Below are positions 1-7,162 of a DNA stretch of 14,328 nt, in pieces. The stretch lies in NCBI GenBank assembly GCA_009469665.1, contig SSTB01000304.1:1-14328 (forward strand). Direction: 5' to 3'. Each line of letters opens with the position of its first letter. The first letter of the stretch is position 1. The notes beneath the pieces are model-generated. The model saw only the letters and a program-made list of their open reading frames with translations. It was not told where the DNA came from and did no database searches. Source of the DNA: Azonexaceae bacterium. Its GTDB lineage: Bacteria; Pseudomonadota; Gammaproteobacteria; Burkholderiales; Rhodocyclaceae. The translations under genes were made by a program, and so were the position numbers.

Positions 1-851
1 ACCTGCTCGCGCATTTGCTCGATGAGCAGCTTGAGTTCCATGGCGGCCTGGGAGACCTCGGTGAGGGCGGATTTCGACCCCAGGGTATTGGCTTCCCGGT
101 TGAGTTCCTGCATCAGGAAATCGAGACGCTTGCCGCAGGCGCCGCCCTGCTTGAGGATGCGATCCACCTCATCCAGGTGGGCAACCAGACGGGAGAGTTC
201 TTCGGCCACGTCGATGCGGGTGGCGAAGACGGCAACTTCCTGCAACACCCGGTCGTCGTTCGAAGCCCCCAAGGCCTCGTGCAGACGTTGCTTGAGCTTC
301 TCGGTGAACAGCGCCTGGGCTTCGGGTATGCGGGGACCGACGGCGGCAACGATTTCACGCATGCGGGCGACCCGCTCCGCGATCATGGCAGCGAGCTTGG
401 CACCCTCCCGGCCGCGGGTGGCGGTAAATTCCGCCAGAACGGCTTCGGCCAGTTCCAGAACCTGGGGAGCCATGGCGGCAAAATCGACGCTCTGGTCGCC
501 GAAGATGCCCGGCCAGCGCAGCACGTCACTGACCGTCAAGGGAGCGGCATCGGGCAGGCGGTCGCGAACCCGGCGGCTCAGGTCGGCCAGGGTATCCACC
601 AGGTCGTTCTTGAGCAGCAGTTGATCGCCGCGGCCCGCGGACCCGTTGTAGGCCAGGCGGCATTCGAGCTTGCCGCGAGCGAGGCGGCTGACGAACAATT
701 CACGCAAGGGGATTTCAACGAAACGCAGTTCCTCAGCGACGCGAAAATGCAAGTCGAGAAAGCGCGAATTGACGCTCTTGAGTTCCAGTTGCAGCGTTCC
801 CCGCTCGACGTCCCGGGTTTTTACGGCATAGCCGGTCATGCTATAGATCAT
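1..851 (-). CDS. yicC: YicC family endoribonuclease-like protein, 3' end cut by window edge
   Basis: Read on the minus strand from an ATG at 851, the protein begins MIYSMTGYAVKTRD, the hallmark YicC N-terminus (MI.SMTG.A). It stays open for 283 codons to the window edge. The last visible residues, LLIEQMREQV, match the family's C-terminal signature, so only a few codons are missing from a protein of about 287 residues. A conserved block near the C-terminus reads RIDVAEELSRLVAHLDEV. YicC proteins (YicC_N plus DUF1732) are reported to be endoribonucleases acting on RNA in the cytoplasm. The gene is divergent from the kinase gene across an 80-base spacer. No clear Shine-Dalgarno was seen. Family assignment is firm; the biochemical role comes from family knowledge. 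Confidence 0.95.
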   Translation of the reverse strand, partial: MIYSMTGYAVKTRDVERGTLQLELKSVNSRFLDLHFRVAEELRFVEIPLRELFVSRLARGKLECRLAYNGSAGRGDQLLLKNDLVDTLADLSRRVRDRLPDAAPLTVSDVLRWPGIFGDQSVDFAAMAPQVLELAEAVLAEFTATRGREGAKLAAMIAERVARMREIVAAVGPRIPEAQALFTEKLKQRLHEALGASNDDRVLQEVAVFATRIDVAEELSRLVAHLDEVDRILKQGGACGKRLDFLMQELNREANTLGSKSALTEVSQAAMELKLLIEQMREQ

Positions 852-870
852 GGTATCGCGGAATCTCGGC

Positions 871-899
871 TTTACAGGTCTGGCCCCAGACCCGAAAAT
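871..899 (+). promoter_or_regulatory. candidate sigma-70 promoter of the kinase-phosphatase-rph operon
   Basis: TTTACA (871-876) resembles a -35 box with one mismatch to TTGACA. After exactly 17 bases comes GAAAAT (894-899), which matches TATAAT at four of six positions. Transcription would start near 906, about 25 bases before the ATG at 932. This is the only reasonable candidate I saw on this strand of the spacer. It is inferred from hexamers alone. Confidence 0.4.
877..892. promoter_or_regulatory. palindrome, possible operator between yicC and the kinase gene
   Basis: GGTCTGG (877-883), a CC spacer (884-885) and CCAGACC (886-892) form a perfect 7-base inverted repeat. It fills nearly the whole 17-base spacer between the candidate -35 and -10 boxes. 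That placement would suit a dimeric regulator or a factor that distorts the promoter. It could instead be a short REP-like repeat, since a similar CAGGTCTG-CCCC string occurs at 9123-9134. Confidence 0.35.
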
Positions 900-931
900 G
901 GCTGCAAACATGGATCATAACCGGGACTCTG

Positions 932-1882
932 ATGGCCCAACAAGCCAACCACGCGCTGCCTAACGGTTTTCAGCTCGAGGAATACACCATTGAACGCCAG
1001 CTCTCCCTGGGCGGGTTCTCGATCGTCTATCTCGCGCAGGATCTCGAGGGCCGCCAGGTGGCCATCAAGGAATACCTTCCCAACAGCCTCGCCCTGCGCG
1101 GCGAAGGCGAAACCAAGCCGCAGATCGCCCCCGACCACCAGGCAGCCTTCCGCTACGGCATGAAGTGCTTTTTCGAGGAAGGACGCGCCCTGGCCCGGCT
1201 TTCGCACCCCAACGTGATCCGGGTGTTGAATTTCTTCCGCGCCAACGAGACCGTGTACATGGTCATGGAATATGAGCATGGCCGCACCCTGCAGGAATTC
1301 ATCCAGAAACATCAGGGCCACATTTCCGAACGTTTCATGCGCGGCTTGTTCACCCGCATGCTCAACGGCCTGCGTGAAGTGCATTCCAACAAGCTATTGC
1401 ACCTGGACTTGAAGCCCTCCAACGTCTACATGCGCACCGACAATTCTCCGGTCCTGATCGATTTCGGCGCGGCGCGTCAGACGCTCGCCTCGGACCAGCC
1501 CATGTTGAAACCCATGTACACCCCCGGCTTCGCCTCACCCGAACATTACGGCTCGCGCAAGGATCTGGGACCCTGGAGCGATATCTACAGCGTGGGCGCC
1601 TCGATGTACGCCTGTCTGGCCGGCTGTGCGCCCCAGGCGGCGGACGACCGCATCAAGAAGGACTCCCTCACCCCGGCGATGGTGCGCTGGGACGGGCAGT
1701 ACTCGGATCGGCTCCTGGAGATCATCGACTGGTGCCTCAACCTCAATCACCTCTACCGCCCGCAAAGCGTTTTCGCGCTCCAGAAGGCTCTGGTGGAGGA
1801 GATCACGCCCCCCACCGAAAGAAAAACACCGGGATGGCTTAACCGCGTCGTCGGCAAAATCAAGGGAGCAGCTAAACGATGA
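932..1882 (+). CDS. cytosolic Ser/Thr protein kinase (Hanks type, HLD catalytic loop)
   Basis: This 316-residue protein has one kinase domain covering about residues 18-295. Visible motifs in order are a degenerate glycine loop LSLGGFSIVYLA (24-35), the ATP-binding lysine K46 in VAIKEYLP, a likely helix-C glutamate at E83, catalytic HLDLKPSN (157-164), the metal-binding DFG (177-179) and SPE (202-204). The usual HRD arginine is leucine (L158), so it is a non-RD kinase. The catalytic D159, K161 and N164 are present, so activity is expected. There is no transmembrane segment, PASTA or other sensor domain; a short basic tail (about 300-316) ends the protein. The stop codon overlaps the downstream PP2C start (ATGA), which suggests co-translation of kinase and phosphatase. 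Substrates cannot be read from the sequence. Confidence 0.93.
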   Translation: MAQQANHALPNGFQLEEYTIERQLSLGGFSIVYLAQDLEGRQVAIKEYLPNSLALRGEGETKPQIAPDHQAAFRYGMKCFFEEGRALARLSHPNVIRVLNFFRANETVYMVMEYEHGRTLQEFIQKHQGHISERFMRGLFTRMLNGLREVHSNKLLHLDLKPSNVYMRTDNSPVLIDFGAARQTLASDQPMLKPMYTPGFASPEHYGSRKDLGPWSDIYSVGASMYACLAGCAPQAADDRIKKDSLTPAMVRWDGQYSDRLLEIIDWCLNLNHLYRPQSVFALQKALVEEITPPTERKTPGWLNRVVGKIKGAAKR

Positions 1883-2796
1883 GATTCACGATTTATCAGG
1901 AATCGCGCCAGGGAGGCCGGGCAAACAACGAAGACCGGGTCGCCTACTGTTATTCCCGCGATGCTCTGCTCATGGTTGTGGCAGACGGCATGGGCGGCCA
2001 CTTCTACGGCGAAATTGCCGCCCAGATCGCGGTCCAGACCCTGACCGACAGCTTCCAGCAGGAGGCCCATCCCAACATCGGCGACCCCTTCCGCTTTCTC
2101 CAGAAGGGCATGACCAATGCCCATCACGCCATCCTCGACTACTCGGCCAAGCACCACCTCAGCGATTCCCCCCGCACCACCTGCGTCGCCTGCGTCATCC
2201 AGGACAGCGTGGCGTACTGGGCCCACGCCGGCGATTCCCGCCTTTTCGTCATGCGCCGTGGCAAGGTTTTCGCCCAGACCCGCGATCATTCCCGCGTCCG
2301 GCTTCTCATCGAAGAGGGCGTCATTTCAGAGGCCCAGGCAGCGGTCCATCCGGAGCGCAACAAGATCTACAGTTGCCTCGGCGGTGGCCAGGCCCCGGAA
2401 ATCGAGTTTTCCCGCAAGACCCCCCTGGAGGATGGTGACATCGTTCTGCTGTGCTCCGACGGCCTGTGGGGCGTCGTCTCCGGCGAGGCCATGGCGGTAA
2501 CGCTCAAAGGAGCCAACCTGCTCCAAGCGGCCCCCATGATCATGGGGCAGGCGGAAGTCAAGGGCGGCCCGACCGGGGACAATCTTTCCCTGGTTGCCGT
2601 GCGCTGGGAGGAAACCTACGTCGAGCCCTCGGCCAGTTCCATCTCGACCCAGACCATGGCCATGGGCGAGGTCACCACGCGCCTGGACGAATTTGGGCGC
2701 AACCCCGCCGCCAAGACCGATCTCACCGAGCACGAGATCGAGAAGGCCATCGAGGAAATCCGCCTAGCCATCGACAAATACACCCCGAATAAATAG
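1879..2796 (+). CDS. PP2C/Stp1-type Ser/Thr protein phosphatase with C-terminal extension
   Basis: The 305-residue protein is a metal-dependent PPM/PP2C phosphatase. It shows RANNED (14-19), the metal-binding DGMGGH (36-41), AGDSR (117-121), RDHS (135-138), CSDGLW (192-197) and GDNLS (233-237). The metal aspartates D36, D194 and D234 are all present. The catalytic domain ends near residue 245. The remaining 60 residues (about 246-305) are not part of the usual fold and look low-complexity, then helical and charged ([17 protein letters not shown]). It overlaps the kinase gene by four bases (ATGA), so it most likely reverses phosphorylation by that kinase. rph follows after only eight bases. 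Confidence 0.94.
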   Translation: MRFTIYQESRQGGRANNEDRVAYCYSRDALLMVVADGMGGHFYGEIAAQIAVQTLTDSFQQEAHPNIGDPFRFLQKGMTNAHHAILDYSAKHHLSDSPRTTCVACVIQDSVAYWAHAGDSRLFVMRRGKVFAQTRDHSRVRLLIEEGVISEAQAAVHPERNKIYSCLGGGQAPEIEFSRKTPLEDGDIVLLCSDGLWGVVSGEAMAVTLKGANLLQAAPMIMGQAEVKGGPTGDNLSLVAVRWEETYVEPSASSISTQTMAMGEVTTRLDEFGRNPAAKTDLTEHEIEKAIEEIRLAIDKYTPNK

Positions 2797-2804
2797 AGGC
2801 CCCC

Positions 2805-3521
2805 ATGCGCCCCAGCCAGCGTCAGCCGGACCAACTGCGTCCCTTGCGCATTACCCGCCGCTTCACCCGTCATGCCGAAGGCTCCGTCCTGGTCGAAATG
2901 GGCGACACCCGGGTCTTGTGCACCGCCAGCGTCGAGGAATCGGTGCCTTCCTTCCTGCGCGGCAAGGGTCAAGGCTGGGTCACCGCCGAGTACGGCATGC
3001 TGCCCCGCTCCACCCATACCCGCAGCCCGCGGGAGGCGGCCAAGGGCAAGCAGAGCGGGCGGACCCAGGAAATCCAGCGCCTCGTCGGCCGCAGCCTGCG
3101 CGCGGTGATCGACCTGGAAGCCCTGGGAGAGCGGCAGATCACCCTGGACTGCGACGTACTCCAGGCCGACGGTGGCACCCGCTGCGCCGCCATCACGGGT
3201 GCCTGGGTGGCCCTGCACGATGCCTGCGACGCCCTGGTCCAGTCGGGAAAGCTGGCGGCGAGCCCCCTGCGCGATCATGTCGCCGCGGTGTCGGTGGGGC
3301 TTTATGCGGGCACCCCGGTCCTCGATCTCGACTATCCGGAAGACTCGGCCTGCGACACCGACATGAATGTCGTCATGACCGGCCGGGGCGGCCTCGTGGA
3401 GGTGCAGGGGACCGCCGAAGGCGAACCCTTCACCCGCCCCCAGATGAATGTGCTCCTCGACCTCGCCGAAGCCGGCATCCGGCGCCTGATCGCTGCCCAG
3501 GAAGCGGCCCTGGCCTCATGA
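2805..3521 (+). CDS. rph: ribonuclease PH
   Basis: This 238-residue protein is full length for RNase PH, a phosphate-dependent 3'-5' exoribonuclease that trims tRNA 3' ends in the cytoplasm as a hexamer. Supporting motifs are [11 protein letters not shown] (63-73), [16 protein letters not shown] (85-100), [12 protein letters not shown] (115-126) and the metal/catalytic aspartates in DSACDTDMN (D180, D186). R86 and the T125/R126 phosphate-site residues are kept. The N-terminal [13 protein letters not shown] is the normal start. It lies eight bases after the PP2C gene and its stop overlaps the rdgB start (ATGA). Confidence 0.97.
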   Translation: MRPSQRQPDQLRPLRITRRFTRHAEGSVLVEMGDTRVLCTASVEESVPSFLRGKGQGWVTAEYGMLPRSTHTRSPREAAKGKQSGRTQEIQRLVGRSLRAVIDLEALGERQITLDCDVLQADGGTRCAAITGAWVALHDACDALVQSGKLAASPLRDHVAAVSVGLYAGTPVLDLDYPEDSACDTDMNVVMTGRGGLVEVQGTAEGEPFTRPQMNVLLDLAEAGIRRLIAAQEAALAS

Positions 3522-4117
3522 AGCGCCTGATTCTCGCCTCCAACAACGGCAAGAAGCTCGCCGAACTGCGAGCTTTGCTCGCCCCCCTGGGCATCGAGGT
3601 CGTTCCCCAGGGTGAACTGGGGGTCTGCGAAGCCGAGGAACCCCACTGCACCTTTGTCGAAAACGCGCTGGCCAAGGCGCGCCACGCCGCCCTCGCCACC
3701 GGCCTGCCGGCTCTGGCGGACGATTCCGGGCTCTGTGTCGACGCCCTTGGCGGTGCGCCGGGGGTCATTTCGGCGCGCTACGCGGGCGAACCCAAATCCG
3801 ACGCCCGCAACAACGAGAAACTGCTCGCCGATCTCGCGCCCTTTGCGCAGGAGCAGGAGCGTTGCGCCCACTTCGCCTGTGTCCTCGCCCTCGTCCGGAG
3901 CGCGGCTGACCCGCAGCCCCTCATCGCCGAGGGGGAGTGCCGGGGACACATCCTGGCCGCACCGCGGGGCACCGGGGGCTTCGGTTACGACCCTCTGTTC
4001 TGGCTGCCCGAACTAGGCAAGACCATGGCCGAACTCGACGCCGGGGAAAAGAACGGCATTTCGCATCGCGCCCGGGCCATGGCCCGCCTGCTCGAACGCC
4101 TCGCCGACTGTCGCTGA
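3518..4117 (+). CDS. rdgB: XTP/dITP (non-canonical purine NTP) pyrophosphatase
   Basis: The 199-residue protein matches the RdgB/HAM1 family, which hydrolyses dITP, ITP and XTP to monophosphates and so keeps deaminated purines out of DNA and RNA. Visible motifs are the nucleotide-binding SNNGKK (8-13), [11 protein letters not shown] (45-55), the catalytic ADDSGL (67-72) with D69, GGFGYDP (153-159) and SHRA (182-185). The ATG at 3518 overlaps the rph stop by four bases and yields the family-typical [13 protein letters not shown] start. An open frame continues upstream through rph to 2918 but has no family similarity there. The stop overlaps the hemW start by one base (TGATG). Confidence 0.97.
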   Translation: MKRLILASNNGKKLAELRALLAPLGIEVVPQGELGVCEAEEPHCTFVENALAKARHAALATGLPALADDSGLCVDALGGAPGVISARYAGEPKSDARNNEKLLADLAPFAQEQERCAHFACVLALVRSAADPQPLIAEGECRGHILAAPRGTGGFGYDPLFWLPELGKTMAELDAGEKNGISHRARAMARLLERLADCR

Positions 4118-5322
4118 TGGCCCGCATCATCCCCATCACCGCCGCGGCTCCGGCAGCGGCGGGGAGTCTGGAATTTCGCGTTTCTCCACCCCTTGCGCTC
4201 TACGTCCATGTCCCCTGGTGTGTGAGGAAATGCCCCTATTGTGACTTCAATTCCCACGAAGCCCGGGAGGCCGTACCCGAGGAGGCCTATCGCGCCGCCC
4301 TCATCGCCGACCTGGAATCCGCCCTGCCCCTGGTCTGGGGCCGCCCCGTAGTCAGCATCTTCTTCGGTGGCGGCACCCCCAGCCTCTTGAGCCCGGATAC
4401 ACTCGATCGTCTGCTGGCCGATCTGCGCATGCGGCTCCCGCTGCACGGGGACGTGGAAGTCACCCTGGAGGCCAACCCCGGCACCGTCGAGGCCGGCCGT
4501 CTGGCCGGCTTCCGCGCCGCTGGGGTCAATCGCATTTCCCTGGGCATCCAGAGTTTCGACGACACCTGTCTCAAGGCCCTGGGACGAATACACACTGCCG
4601 CCGAGGCCAAGCAAGCCGTTGAAGCCGCTGCCCTGCACTTCGACACCTTCAATCTCGATCTGATGTACGGATTGCCCGGGCAATCGCCCCGTGGCGCCCT
4701 TGTGGACCTCGAAACTGCGCTGAGTTTTGCGCCGCCCCACCTGTCCTGCTACCAACTCACGCTGGAACCCAACACCGCCTTCGCCGCACGACCGCCAGCC
4801 GATCTCCCGCATGGCGATACCAGCGCGGACATGCAGGAAGCCATCGAAGCACGGCTTGCCGCGGCTGGCTACGACCACTATGAAACCTCGGCCTTTGCGC
4901 AAACTCGCCATCACTGCCGTCACAACCTGAATTACTGGCATTTTGGCGACTACCTGGGGATCGGAGCGGGAGCCCATTCCAAGCTGACCCTTCACGACCG
5001 CGTCTTGCGACAGATGCGCTGGAAGCACCCGGAGGCGTATCTGGAAAAGGTATCCGCCGGGCAGTCCGTTCAGGAAGAGACCGCGATTGCCACGGACCAA
5101 CTGCCGATTGAATTCCTGATGAACGCCCTGCGCCTGGCACAGGGGTTTACGGTGAGCCAGTACGAAGCCCGCACCGGGACACCCTTCGCGCCCCTGGTAT
5201 CTCAGGTTCGCCGCCTGACCGAAGAAGGCCTGCTTTCCGTGGAGGCCGACCGGATCGCCCCCACCCCCCGCGGGCGACGCTTCCTCAACGTGCTGCTGGA
5301 AAAATTCCTGCCCGACGCTTGA
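4117..5322 (+). CDS. hemW: HemW, radical SAM heme chaperone (oxygen-independent coproporphyrinogen oxidase-like)
   Basis: The 401-residue protein has the radical SAM cluster motif CVRKCPYCDF (C35, C39, C42). It ends in Phe, which marks HemW rather than true HemN (CxxxCxFCxC). FFGGGTPSLL (82-91) is the SAM-binding GGGTP segment, and EANPGTV, GVNRISLGIQSF and LDLMYGLPGQ follow as in the family. The C-terminal region (about 320-390) fits the HemW_C domain. HemW binds heme and passes it to target proteins, and is often misannotated as coproporphyrinogen III oxidase. The start overlaps the rdgB stop. This is the last gene of the rightward operon, and no clear intrinsic terminator follows it. Confidence 0.95.
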   Translation: MARIIPITAAAPAAAGSLEFRVSPPLALYVHVPWCVRKCPYCDFNSHEAREAVPEEAYRAALIADLESALPLVWGRPVVSIFFGGGTPSLLSPDTLDRLLADLRMRLPLHGDVEVTLEANPGTVEAGRLAGFRAAGVNRISLGIQSFDDTCLKALGRIHTAAEAKQAVEAAALHFDTFNLDLMYGLPGQSPRGALVDLETALSFAPPHLSCYQLTLEPNTAFAARPPADLPHGDTSADMQEAIEARLAAAGYDHYETSAFAQTRHHCRHNLNYWHFGDYLGIGAGAHSKLTLHDRVLRQMRWKHPEAYLEKVSAGQSVQEETAIATDQLPIEFLMNALRLAQGFTVSQYEARTGTPFAPLVSQVRRLTEEGLLSVEADRIAPTPRGRRFLNVLLEKFLPDA

Positions 5323-5355
5323 GAGCCCGGGAAAAGCTCCAAGCACCCCCAGGGG

Positions 5356-5547
5356 CTATTGCCCGCGGTGCCGCGTTCGTCCCCAGGCGAAGCCACGCCC
5401 GGACGCAATCCAGTCCTTTACCGTAGCGCCGCCGAGGTTGAGGATGCGCCGTTGCAGGATCATCCGGCGGTCATTGAGGCCCGCCGGGGGACCGAGGTTG
5501 GTGCACCGGCGGTCGGAGCCGGCACGACGTTCGACAAAGTTCTGCAT
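5356..5547 (-). CDS. small Arg-rich protein of unknown function
   Basis: This gene gives 63 residues from an ATG at 5547 to a TAG at 5356, convergent with hemW. The N-terminal half, MQNFVERRAGSDRR followed by LGPPAGLNDRR and LQRR, has a repeated (E/D)RR pattern. It resembles small hypothetical proteins that I recall from betaproteobacteria. The C-terminal half has no recognised motif. No signal peptide or membrane segment is seen. The frame is open upstream to an ATG at 5634, but the ERR.G.DRR motif usually sits right at the N-terminus, so I chose 5547. A GGAA lies about ten bases upstream as a weak Shine-Dalgarno. It could still be a spurious ORF. Confidence 0.55.
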   Translation of the reverse strand: MQNFVERRAGSDRRCTNLGPPAGLNDRRMILQRRILNLGGATVKDWIASGRGFAWGRTRHRGQ

Positions 5548-5696
5548 GGCTGATATTCCAAGATGGCGGGAGTGGCCGGAGGTCAGACTGAAGTTGGCTC
5601 GCGCGAAAATCCTGTGCAGCGCAACAACCTCCATTAGTGTAGGGATTTTACGAAGTGTGCCGAATGCCGTAAATGCCCAACGAAGTTGAGCCCACC
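5548..5696. other. non-coding spacer upstream of the small Arg-rich gene
   Basis: These 149 bases separate the 63-residue gene from element A. Apart from the candidate leftward promoter at 5645-5673, I see no gene, hairpin or RNA here. Base composition is less GC-rich than the flanks, as expected for a regulatory spacer. Confidence 0.5.
5645..5673 (-). promoter_or_regulatory. candidate promoter for the small Arg-rich protein gene
   Basis: On the minus strand TTTACG (5673-5668) and TAAAAT (5650-5645) are separated by 17 bases. The first matches TTGACA at four positions and the second matches TATAAT at five. Transcription would start near 5638, giving an untranslated leader of about 90 bases before the ATG at 5547. 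This is based on hexamer match only. Confidence 0.3.
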
Positions 5697-5700
5697 CTCA

Positions 5701-5859
5701 GAGCCTGTGAATTTTTCGGGCGCGCCCGAGCGGCGTGTCCAGGTGTGCACGATCAAGGCGCAAAGCACAGCCATAGCTCGGGCTATGGCGAGCATTTGCA
5801 ACGCCGAGCGGGCGCGGCTGGGCATGACGAGCGGGGGTGCATGAAATTTTCACAGGCTC
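5701..5859. repeat. palindromic MITE/REP-like element A with terminal inverted repeats
   Basis: The ends are inverted copies: AGAGCCTGTGAA at 5700-5711 reads back perfectly from 5860-5849, and 17 of 20 bases match from 5697-5716 to 5863-5844. The centre is a perfect hairpin, CCATAGC-TCGG-GCTATGG (5771-5788). It is extended by imperfect arms GGCGCAAAGC (5757-5766) and GCATTTGCAACGCC (5792-5805). A short direct repeat, TCA (5698-5700 and 5860-5862) or CTCA, flanks the element and may be a target duplication. The right copy of TCA is the stop codon of the ychJ-type gene. There is no transposase, so it would be mobilised in trans, or act as a folded RNA or terminator. A short open frame inside it is not taken as a gene. 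Confidence 0.7.
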
Positions 5860-6249
5860 TCAGGCCTCGAGATTGCCATCGATGTAAAGCCAAAGTCCGT
5901 CATCCTTTGCGAAGCGGCTGGTTTCGTGCAGCCGATGGCCGCGTCCCGCCACCTGGTAGCGGGCGACGAACTCGACGGTGGCGTGTTCGGCGTCCTGGAC
6001 GTCATGGCGGCGGACCTCCGGCCCCAGCCACTTGGTCGCCCCATCGGCGCTGAGGTCGAGGCTGGCCGGCCGGGTGTCGGGATGCCAGGTGATCAGGAGG
6101 TAGTCGGCCAGCCCCAGCACGTAGGCGCTGTAGCGGGAGCGCATGAGGGCCTCGGCGCTGGCGGCCGGGGTGCCGCTGTGGCAGGGGCCGCAGCAGGCGG
6201 CGTAGGGGCGGCCGCTGCCGCAGGGGCAGGGGTCGCCTTTGGCTTTCAC
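5860..6249 (-). CDS. YchJ/UPF0225 family protein with N-terminal SEC-C zinc motif
   Basis: The GTG at 6249 overlaps the rdgC stop (GTGA) and gives 129 residues. The protein opens with a SEC-C zinc-binding motif, CPCGSGRPYAACC (about 8-20). It then has the YchJ middle domain, with SAEALMRSRYSAYVLG, ADYLLITWHPDTRP and a C-terminal block ending DGLWLYIDG. E. coli YchJ (about 152 residues) has a second SEC-C at its end, which is absent here, as in many betaproteobacterial homologues. The function of the family is not known. A longer frame runs upstream to 6972, but that part is antiparallel noise within rdgC. The stop codon coincides with the boundary of element A. Confidence 0.9.
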   Translation of the reverse strand: MKAKGDPCPCGSGRPYAACCGPCHSGTPAASAEALMRSRYSAYVLGLADYLLITWHPDTRPASLDLSADGATKWLGPEVRRHDVQDAEHATVEFVARYQVAGRGHRLHETSRFAKDDGLWLYIDGNLEA

Positions 6250-7151
6250 TTCGCTTCCTGTACCTCGCCACCCAGGGCGTCGACCAGTTGCGGCAGAAAG
6301 CGGGCGAGTTCGCCGGTCATCAGGGCGAAATCGGCGTCGAACTGCTCGGCGGCGTTCTCGACGCTCTGTTCGGCTTCTTCCTTGAGCAGGTCGAGGAAGG
6401 CGAGGCGCTTGATTTCCAGCTTCTCGGTGAGGACGAAGGAAATGCGGTCGTTCCAGGTCAGGGCCAGGCGGGTGGGGAGCTTGCCGCCGGCCAGGTGGGA
6501 TTTGACCTCGTCGCCTTCCAGGGGATGGCGCACGTAGCGCACGGCGGCTTTTTCCTCGCCCACGGCCTTGAGTTCGCAGTCGCGGTCGATGGTGAAACCC
6601 GCCGGCGCGTCGCCCCCAGCCAGCCAGTCGGCCATGGCCGAGGTGGGCGAGCGCTGGGTGTGGAGAAGCTGGAGGGGGAATTCGTCGAGGGACCAGCGTA
6701 GGTGTTCGATGACCTCTTCGGCCTTGGCCGGGCTGCCGGCGTCGACGCAGAACCAGCCGGCCTGGGGGTCGATCCAGACAAAGGTGGTGCGGCGCTTGGT
6801 GAAGGCACGGGGCATCAGTTCCTCGGTGACCCGATCCTTCAGTTCGCGCAATTGCTTGCGGCCGGGCTTGTAACCCTGCTGGGCCTCGAAGGCTTCGGCC
6901 CGCTCCTTGACCTCGTCGTTGATGACGGAAGACGGCAGCAGGCGCTGCTCGACGCGCAGGGCGATGAGCCACTGGCGATTGAGCGCATGGACCAGAGCGC
7001 CGTCACCGCGCGGGGAGACCCAGCCGCGGCTCATGGCCTCGTGGCTGGGGCAGCGCTGGAAGGGGCCGCGGGCCAGTTGTTCTTCGAGTTTGGCGAGGTC
7101 GATGCCCCAGGGCACCGGCAGGCGGTAGAGCTGCAGGTTCTTGAACCACAT
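6246..7151 (-). CDS. rdgC: RdgC, recombination-associated nucleoid protein
   Basis: At 301 residues the length is as expected for RdgC (303 in E. coli). The start MWFKNLQLYRL, the SRGWVSP block (41-47), the central region around KRRTTFVWIDPQAGWFCVDAG (119-139) and LTWNDRISFVLTEKLEIKRLAFLDLL near the C-terminus are typical. RdgC is a ring-shaped dimer that encircles double-stranded DNA and restrains RecA filament activity. The ATG at 7151 follows the 91-residue gene by 11 bases, so the two are probably co-transcribed. The stop overlaps the downstream ychJ-type start. Confidence 0.95.
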   Translation of the reverse strand: MWFKNLQLYRLPVPWGIDLAKLEEQLARGPFQRCPSHEAMSRGWVSPRGDGALVHALNRQWLIALRVEQRLLPSSVINDEVKERAEAFEAQQGYKPGRKQLRELKDRVTEELMPRAFTKRRTTFVWIDPQAGWFCVDAGSPAKAEEVIEHLRWSLDEFPLQLLHTQRSPTSAMADWLAGGDAPAGFTIDRDCELKAVGEEKAAVRYVRHPLEGDEVKSHLAGGKLPTRLALTWNDRISFVLTEKLEIKRLAFLDLLKEEAEQSVENAAEQFDADFALMTGELARFLPQLVDALGGEVQEAK

Positions 7152-7162
7152 GGTCGGGTTTC

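Noticed and set aside
15..920. 301-codon open frame on the plus strand at the left edge
   Set aside because: It is antisense to yicC, which has a clear N-terminus and C-terminus. The frame also runs through the divergent promoter spacer.
2918..3517. Upstream extension of rdgB through rph
   Set aside because: The frame is open but the translation is low-complexity and unlike RdgB. The ATG overlapping the rph stop gives the standard N-terminus.
3985..5346. 453-codon open frame on the minus strand
   Set aside because: It lies opposite hemW and the end of rdgB and is explained by their codon bias; no domain is recognisable.
5323..5372. Intrinsic terminator after hemW
   Set aside because: GGGC-TATT-GCCC and a GCACC/GGTGC pair are present, but stems are short and no T-run follows.
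5634..5825. 63-codon minus-strand ORF in element A and the adjacent spacer
   Set aside because: It begins inside the palindromic element and reads through the spacer. The peptide pattern is a by-product of the repeat, with no ribosome site.
6250..6972. Long upstream extension of the ychJ-type gene
   Set aside because: This stretch is a different frame of rdgC. The SEC-C motif starts just after a GTG that overlaps the rdgC stop, which gives the normal family length.
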